The position numbers and the translations under genes are program-made. 22,928 nucleotides of DNA from Azolla pinnata (Eukaryota > Streptophyta > Polypodiopsida > Salviniales > Salviniaceae), in NCBI GenBank assembly GCA_037176905.1, contig JBBBWG010025668.1, positions 1,491-24,418 on the forward strand, written 5' to 3'. Below, one piece after another: positions 18,193-22,928 of this stretch (the first letter of the stretch is position 1; each line of letters starts with the position of its first letter). The notes beneath the pieces are model-generated. The model was not told where the DNA came from. It ran no database searches and saw only the letters and a program-made list of their open reading frames with translations.

Positions 18193-21100
18193 ATGGATAC
18201 TGCAGGCTTCGTCACCTCGCTCGTCACCTCCTTCGTCGTCTTCCTTCTGCTGCTCGCGCTCCATGCCTTCCTCTCGCGCTTCCCCTCCAACTCCGTCATC
18301 TACTATCCGCGCAAGATCCTCAACGGCACCGCGCCTCCCGCTAGATCCTCCGGAGCTCTTGCATGGATCAAGGAAGCCTACTTCACCACCGACGATGAGA
18401 TCGTTCGGCAAGCCGGCCTCGACGCTGCCATCTACATGACCTTCCTTAGCTCTGGTATGCAACTGATCAAGTAAAGTGCTGATCGGATCGATCGACTCGA
18501 TTCCACGAAAATCGATCAGCAAATTAACATGTTGTCGATTGAGCCCACATTCTGAAGTTACTTCGTTCAGAGTGCAAACGCTGTTTCCGTTTGGTTTAAT
18601 CATCCCGTAAAAATTCTTTCTCTTCTTCTTTGGTTTCTCATTCGCTATGTTTCCTGACTTGCTTTCTCTTCGATCTCACTTGGTTCTGGCAACGAATTCC
18701 AGGTCTCAAGTTCCCGCTTCTTATCCAAAATTCAAATTTGCGTTCAAATCCATCTGAAATCGTCTGAATCTTCTTCGGCACTTTTTCTTTCTGATCATCT
18801 TCTATCTTTCTACGCTGTAATGTGCTTAATTTCCTCTGGGCCATTGGTATCATGGAACTTGAAGTTCAAATCTATCTTCCCGTGTTTTCTGATCATGTTC
18901 TGTGTTCCTAAGCATTCTCCATGCAGCTGGTTTCTGCCCATATAACATAAGATGGTACTAACAACAGAAAATTGCTATTTTGGGCCAATCCATACAAGGA
19001 ATTATTAGAATCCCCCCTGAGGTTTCTGACTAGTAAAAATTGGTGCTGATTACAACATCTTGTGTGAATGGTGCTATCTCTGAAAGCTATGGCCTGTTAT
19101 GACAATACAGTTCCAGACTAATTTCTGTAAAGAAACTCGTTGCTCATTATGACACTACGTTGTAGATTCTGCCAAATCTTTCTCTATAATCTATGTACTG
19201 CTACGAGTGGAAAGGACCCAAGAATTTTTGATGCAGAGGCCACACTGGTTATGGAGTAAATTCAGGAACTAGCTAATTTTCCTCAGTCCTGTTTCCTTAA
19301 CTTTCTGTTATTGTTGATGAAACAGCTCTTTCGATTTGTCTATACACTGCGTTTTTCTCTCTACCTGTGCTCCTTCCGGTCTCTGGAACTGATCACAATT
19401 TCCAGTCAGGGAGTCAGAGCAGTGCTGCGAATGAGACTTCAAATTCGAGCTTCGACAAGGTTGCTATGGGAAATGTCCGGGTAAGCATTTCAAAGACCTT
19501 TAGGAGGTAGACATCTTCTTGATATATATCTAAGTACCTACAAACATATTGGTAGGTATGTATATGTATACATATATACTTATCAGCATATGTGTATTTA
19601 TATATTCTGAACTTGAAGTCTGAAGAATTTGCCTCAAAGATCATGCATGGTTCATGTCGTCTGACACTCTACCTTGAATTGGGGATTCACTACAGGATGA
19701 AAGCAAACGGTTGTGGGCTTTTGCAGTTGGAGCATATTGGCTCACCATAGCCACTTTCTATGTTCTTTGGAATTCCTACAGGCATGTGATTCTGTTAAGA
19801 ACCCACGATCAATCGTCTCCAACTGCGAAACCAGAGCAATATGCTGTCCTTGTAAGAGATGTTCCATCTCCCCTCACCGGCTCCATAGCTCAAGAAGTTG
19901 AAGATTACTTCAGGAATCTGCATCCAGGAGACTATGGGAGCTCCATTATTGTAACAAACATGTCCAAGGTAAACCTCCCCATAAATGATTAGGGTTCTAA
20001 TAATTTCATCTTTTCTACTCATTACGTTTCTTCGTTTACTGCTTCATTTCTGGTTTTCCAATCTATTTATCATCATTAGTTTAGTGCTTTCAGCTTTGGT
20101 TTTCCTGTTCCTTTTTTATTTTGTTTTGTACTAGTGCTTTCTTTATTATTTCCCGGACTAATTAATGCCAACGTGCTCAGTTATCTCTATTTACCATCGA
20201 TGACCTTTATCAAGTTGTACTATTTCTGAATTGGTGCAGGCTTTCTCTAATGTTTTGACAAGAAATGCCCAAGAGCTGCACATCAAATACACCAGGTTTA
20301 TCGTGTTTTTCTTATATATTTATTGCAGGTTTCCAAGATTTGGGAGAAGATGGAAGGGTTTCGGAAGAAACAAGCCCATGCTGAAGCTATATATGAGGAG
20401 ACAAAATCTAGACCCACACACAGGACTGGAATCTTAGGTCTCTGTGGGCCTCGAGTAGATTCCATTGATTACTACAAGGAGGAAAAAGAGAAGCAAGCCG
20501 CCTCACTTAAAGATGAGCAAAGCGTTGCTCGGTCGAAGCTTCAGAAAGGTTCTGCAATAGTTTTCTTCACTAATAGAGCTGCAGCCACAAATGCTGGTCA
20601 GGTAGAGAAAAACATCAACCCATTTCTTTCTTCTTCATGGATCAAATTCGTATCCATTCTTATGGATTGGTTCTTCTATACTTGTTAATAATGACATAAA
20701 AACCAACAAATTCCATGTTTTCTGTTTAAAAAAGGTTTCTCTTGCATGTAAGCCTACAAATTCGCTATTTGTGCTCAGACAGCTGCTGTATCTTCGATTT
20801 ATATGATGATCAACGAGAAAAATATTCGTGTAATAGATTCCATGGTCTCACTTTTAAATTTTACTTGTGTTTATAAACAGGTTATGCATAGTCCCTTTGC
20901 GAATCAGTGGACCACTTCACCTGCTCCTGAGCCTCGTGAAGTGGTTTGGAAAAACCTACCCATTCCATTTGTGCAGAGGCTCATCCGGCAATTTGCTGTC
21001 TACACTGCAGTTTTCCTCTTGATCTGCTTCTACATGATACCCATCAGCATCATCTCTGCAATCATCTCCCTTGATAACTTGAAGAACAAGCTTTCGTTCC

Positions 21101-22748
21101 TGAAACCAGTTGTAAACATCCCTGTGGTGAATGCAGTATTGCAGGCTTACTTACCCCAGCTTGTGCTTATTATCTTCCTTTTCTTGCTTCCTTCTATATT
21201 ATTGAAGCTCTCAGAGATAGAAGGCATTCCTGCACAAAGCCATCTTGTGAGAGCAGCTGCTGGAAAGTATTTCTATTTTAATGTGTTCAATGTTTTCCTG
21301 GGTGTTACCCTAGCTGGAACCTTGTTCAACTCTCTTAAAGGCATTGTGGATGATCCCAAATCTATTGTAGATTTGCTAAGCGAATCGCTTCCTGGACAAG
21401 CCACCTTCTTTATATCCTTCGTGGCACTCAGGTATGTCAGTTTTTCTTAACTTTTTGTTGTCAAGCTTAGATGTAATTATCTACCTAACATCGAGTCCAT
21501 TAGGCGAGCGAAAGGCCCATAAACTCCTATTGATGCAACAATCATTCATTAGCTTTATTTTGGAAGGTCATAATTTTTTACATGAATCTTGGAATTTTGA
21601 GTCAACATAGGCTACTGTTCAGTCACTCACAAATTGTACTGGTGTAGTTTGCATGCACTTAACAGCCTTGTTTTTTCAAGTTTATCATAATATAGCTGGG
21701 TTGAGGTCTCCAAACTGCAGTATCCTATGTCTCTTCTTACTTGCTGGACATCCTATCCATTTTGTTAGGTACCCGACATTGGGTTCATCATGATATAGGT
21801 ATATTTGTAGGCTATGTATAAATAACAGGCTCCTTTTCTTCTCTTACAGGTTCTTTGTAGGCTATGGCTTGACACTCTCCAGGATTGTTCCACTCATCAT
21901 CTTTCATTTGAAGAAGAGGTTCCTTTGCAAGACAGAAGAAGAGCTTAAGGATGCTTGGGCTCCAGGTTCTTTTGACTATGCAACATGCGTGCCGAGCGAC
22001 ATGCTCATTTTAACAATCACTATCTGCTATTCGGTGATAGCACCCACTATTCTGATATTTGCGATCATCTATTTCAGCTTGGGATGGCTACTCATGCGGC
22101 ATCAGGTTATCATGTTCAAACCTTGATGTGTGTCATTTATCAACGGTTATAATTCATACCACATCATGTTCCACCAGATGTTATGGTTACAAACTAATAA
22201 CCAGCATCGTAAATGTGTCTTCATTTTGTCAGCCTTAATCTCTTGCACCAAAGGCTCTTCAAGGTCGTATATGATTGGAAATTTGTGTACTTCTATGTTA
22301 TCAAAGGCTGCAAATTTACTTGCACTGGTTTTACGAATTTGTTATGCCATAAGTCTTCAGTCGATTTGATTCGATGTTGTTTGTGTAGGCTCTCAATGTG
22401 GTGGTGCCAAGCTATGAGAGTGGAGGTCGAATGTGGCCACACATGCATTCAAGGATTCTAGCTTCTCTTTTCTTATCCCAGCTCACCATGCTGGGTTATT
22501 TTGGTGTCAAGAGGTTTGTATATGCACCGTTGCTCTTCCCACCACTAGTGGCAACAGTTGTTTTTGCCTATCTATGCAAGAAGTGGTTCTACCCATCCTT
22601 TGTTGTACTTCCTCTCTCTGCTAGCCGCAAGGAAGTTAAAGAGCCACCCTCCATTGAATCAATCCTAGAAGCGTATACCCCTCCGCCTCTAAGGGCCCCA
22701 AATGTGGATGAAGAAGTGTCATCCAAACAACATCAACCAGAGGCTTGA
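18193..22748 (+). CDS. ERD4: ERD4-like / OSCA3-type CSC1 family channel (7 coding exons, 709 aa)
   Basis: Exons: 18193-18454, 19326-19480, 19696-19968, 20329-20601, 20881-21431, 21850-22105, 22389-22748 (TGA). All phases agree. The family forms hyperosmolality- and mechanically gated, calcium-permeable channels; ERD4 (OSCA3.1) is a dehydration-induced member. The N-terminal membrane segment (about 6-27) is followed by SNSVIYYPRKILNG. A second segment is in exon 2 and a third at about 145-167 (LWAFAVGAYWLTIATFYVLW). The cytosolic loop includes KPEQYAVLVRDVP and a charged helix region. The C-terminal multi-pass part contains AAGKYFYFNVFNVFLGVTLAGTLFN, GYGLTLSRIVPLIIFHLKK and VPSYESGGRMWPHMHSRIL, all strong family matches. 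Length is close to Arabidopsis ERD4. Exon 2 (SALSICLYTAFFSLPVLLPV) is unlike the usual TVLGIF sequence. Alternative splice sites are noted under findings. No gene is visible in the introns. Confidence 0.93.
20240..20295 (+). other. Candidate frame-shifting cryptic exon in ERD4-like intron 3
   Basis: The segment is bounded by GTGCAG on the left and an AG/GT boundary (ACCAG, then GTTTATCG) on the right, and is open in the incoming frame (starts AFSNVLTRNAQELH). Its 56 nt are not a multiple of three, so inclusion would shift the next exon and end in a premature stop. Skipping it gives the family-like join TNMSK-VSKIWEKMEGF. Confidence 0.25.
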
Positions 22749-22928
22749 GTTTGTAAGTTCTTTGTATCCTGAGAAATATGGGTCTTTCCTTTTTTCGTTC
22801 TAACATTCCTTTAGCAGCTAGTTGTAATTAGTACAAGTAAAAAGCTTCTGTTTTGTCTTTGATGACCTCCCGAGTTGGTGATCTTAAAAACCAGGGGTAA
22901 TGGATTTAACATTTTGACATGAATCTGG
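22749..22928 (+). other. 3' UTR of the ERD4-like gene
   Basis: Non-coding, T-rich sequence after the ERD4-like stop. No canonical AATAAA is present, so the poly(A) site is either variant or beyond the window. Confidence 0.6.

Noticed and set aside
17267-18603. Long minus-strand open frames (277, 230 and 424 codons), Cys/Met/Tyr/Val-rich
   Set aside because: They are translations of the (ACAT/AC)n microsatellite, with mirror frames on the + strand. No family match and extreme composition.
20231-20437. 68-codon frame overlapping ERD4-like exon 4
   Set aside because: It is out of frame with the family-matching translation through exon 4; at most it reflects the candidate poison exon.

Overview
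This window is plant nuclear DNA, most likely from a flowering plant. It carries three intron-rich genes, all on the + strand, with GT-AG introns, and the proteins match plant families: an NPAT-like LisH protein, a BIG-type Sec7 ARF-GEF and an ERD4/OSCA3-type channel. A monocot is possible, because the spacers are full of degenerate CCCTAA/CCCTAAA repeats, but I cannot fix the species. The coding models below were built by hand by joining reading frames at consensus splice sites. All three reconstruct to full family length without a stop.

Layout. 1-2660: LisH gene, seven coding exons, 578 aa. The N-terminal LisH plus an LNEYV block, and a C-terminal KEN motif, suggest a plant NPAT-like protein. 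2661-5100: spacer with a degenerate tandem repeat of about 137 bp. 5127-5935: GAA/TTC microsatellites, a possible non-coding leader exon with a 55-codon uORF, then about 450 bp of degenerate telomere-like repeat with six perfect CCCTAA units. 5940-14126: BIG-type ARF-GEF, eleven coding exons, 1761 aa. 14127-17995: 3' UTR and a repeat-rich spacer with a fold-back element and a long (ACAT/AC)n tract. 18193-22748: ERD4-like OSCA channel, seven coding exons, 709 aa, followed by its 3' UTR.

The strongest observation concerns the ARF-GEF. Its reading frame is intact over 1761 codons, but the Sec7 catalytic motif reads FRLPRVAQK where the family has FRLPGEAQK. The position of the glutamic finger is therefore valine. 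The second signature motif, LNTDxHNP, reads LNYDAHNP. This predicts a catalytically impaired or repurposed ARF-GEF, not a decayed gene.

The three genes do not form an obvious pathway: one is probably nuclear and linked to cell cycle or chromatin, one acts in Golgi/TGN vesicle trafficking, and one is a membrane channel. Their adjacency looks like ordinary gene order, not an operon or cluster.
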